The position numbers were made by a program, and so were the translations under genes. DNA of 5,544 bases from an uncultured Eubacteriales bacterium (lineage in GTDB: Bacteria; Bacillota; Clostridia; Oscillospirales; Acutalibacteraceae): positions 1 through 5,544 of the forward strand of contig ONFW01000051.1 of the NCBI GenBank assembly GCA_900317215.1, read 5' to 3'. Positions 5,492 through 5,544 of this stretch are shown here, piece after piece. Within the stretch, counting starts at the first letter, position 1. Every line of letters begins with the position of its first letter. Below the pieces are notes generated by a model. The model was given only the letters and a program-made list of their open reading frames with translations. It had not been told where the DNA came from and did not search any database.

Positions 5492-5544
5492 ATGAACGCA
5501 AGTGTAGCTATCCAGACTCTGCCCGCCGCAGAAAATGATGAGGA
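5492..5544 (+). CDS. Probable thiamine-binding protein (MTH1187/YkoF-like), 5' fragment
   Basis: Only the first 17 codons are in the window, beginning MNASVAIQTLP, and the frame is open to the right edge. This opening resembles that of the small thiamine-binding proteins of the MTH1187 family (Pfam Thiamine_BP, formerly DUF77), which commonly begin MNAS-AIQVLP and lie next to thiamine-type ABC transporter genes. The start is supported by AAGGAGG (5477-5483), 8 nt before the ATG. Control by the TPP riboswitch just upstream independently points to thiamine uptake or salvage. In such operons the protein may bind thiamine or a pyrimidine precursor in the cytoplasm. The identification rests on a short stretch plus context, so it is probable rather than certain. 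Confidence 0.75.
   Translation, partial: MNASVAIQTLPAAENDE

Noticed and set aside
1..5544. CRISPR arrays, tRNA or rRNA genes, insertion sequences and attachment sites
   Set aside because: I looked for regular repeats, cloverleaf-like segments, transposase motifs and flanking inverted repeats and found none. The window reads as core metabolic sequence with uniform composition.

Overview
This window holds a complete six-gene operon for the membrane-bound Rnf complex, ferredoxin:NAD+ oxidoreductase, in the order rnfC-rnfD-rnfG-rnfE-rnfA-rnfB, all on the + strand. The gene order, strong AGGAGG-type ribosome binding sites, moderate GC content and a long cysteine-rich RnfB point to an anaerobic Gram-positive Clostridia member. 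A Ruminococcus-like gut or rumen bacterium is my best guess from codon use and style, but the sequence alone does not fix the genus.

Layout. Positions 1-338 contain no gene I can support. They hold an imperfect 12-bp hairpin (123-160), a good housekeeping promoter (182-210) and a leader of about 120 nt with several hairpins before rnfC. Positions 339-5262 are the rnf genes. They are packed tightly: rnfC/D, rnfD/G and rnfG/E each overlap by 4 nt, rnfE/A overlap by 8 nt, and a 15-nt gap carrying a Shine-Dalgarno sequence separates rnfA from rnfB. After rnfB comes a perfect-consensus promoter (5292-5320), a TPP riboswitch aptamer (about 5332-5417) and a strong intrinsic terminator (5429-5463). 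The first 17 codons of a probable thiamine-binding protein gene (from 5492) run off the right edge.

How the genes work together. By family knowledge, RnfB takes electrons from reduced ferredoxin through its iron-sulfur clusters. The membrane subunits RnfA and RnfE share an intramembrane Fe-S centre, and RnfD and RnfG carry covalently bound FMN. RnfC holds FMN and Fe-S clusters and reduces NAD+. The exergonic electron flow pumps Na+ or H+ outward; which ion cannot be read here. All key cofactor residues are visible: two CxxCxxCxxxCP motifs in RnfC, the flavinylation threonines of RnfD (T155) and RnfG (T151), the paired membrane cysteines of RnfA (C26, C114) and RnfE (C25, C108), and the many cysteines of RnfB.

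The system itself is known. The points most worth a second look are a four-cysteine tail on RnfE, an expanded last cluster motif in RnfB, the unassigned structured leader of the operon, and the lack of a clear terminator between rnfB and the thiamine-controlled unit.
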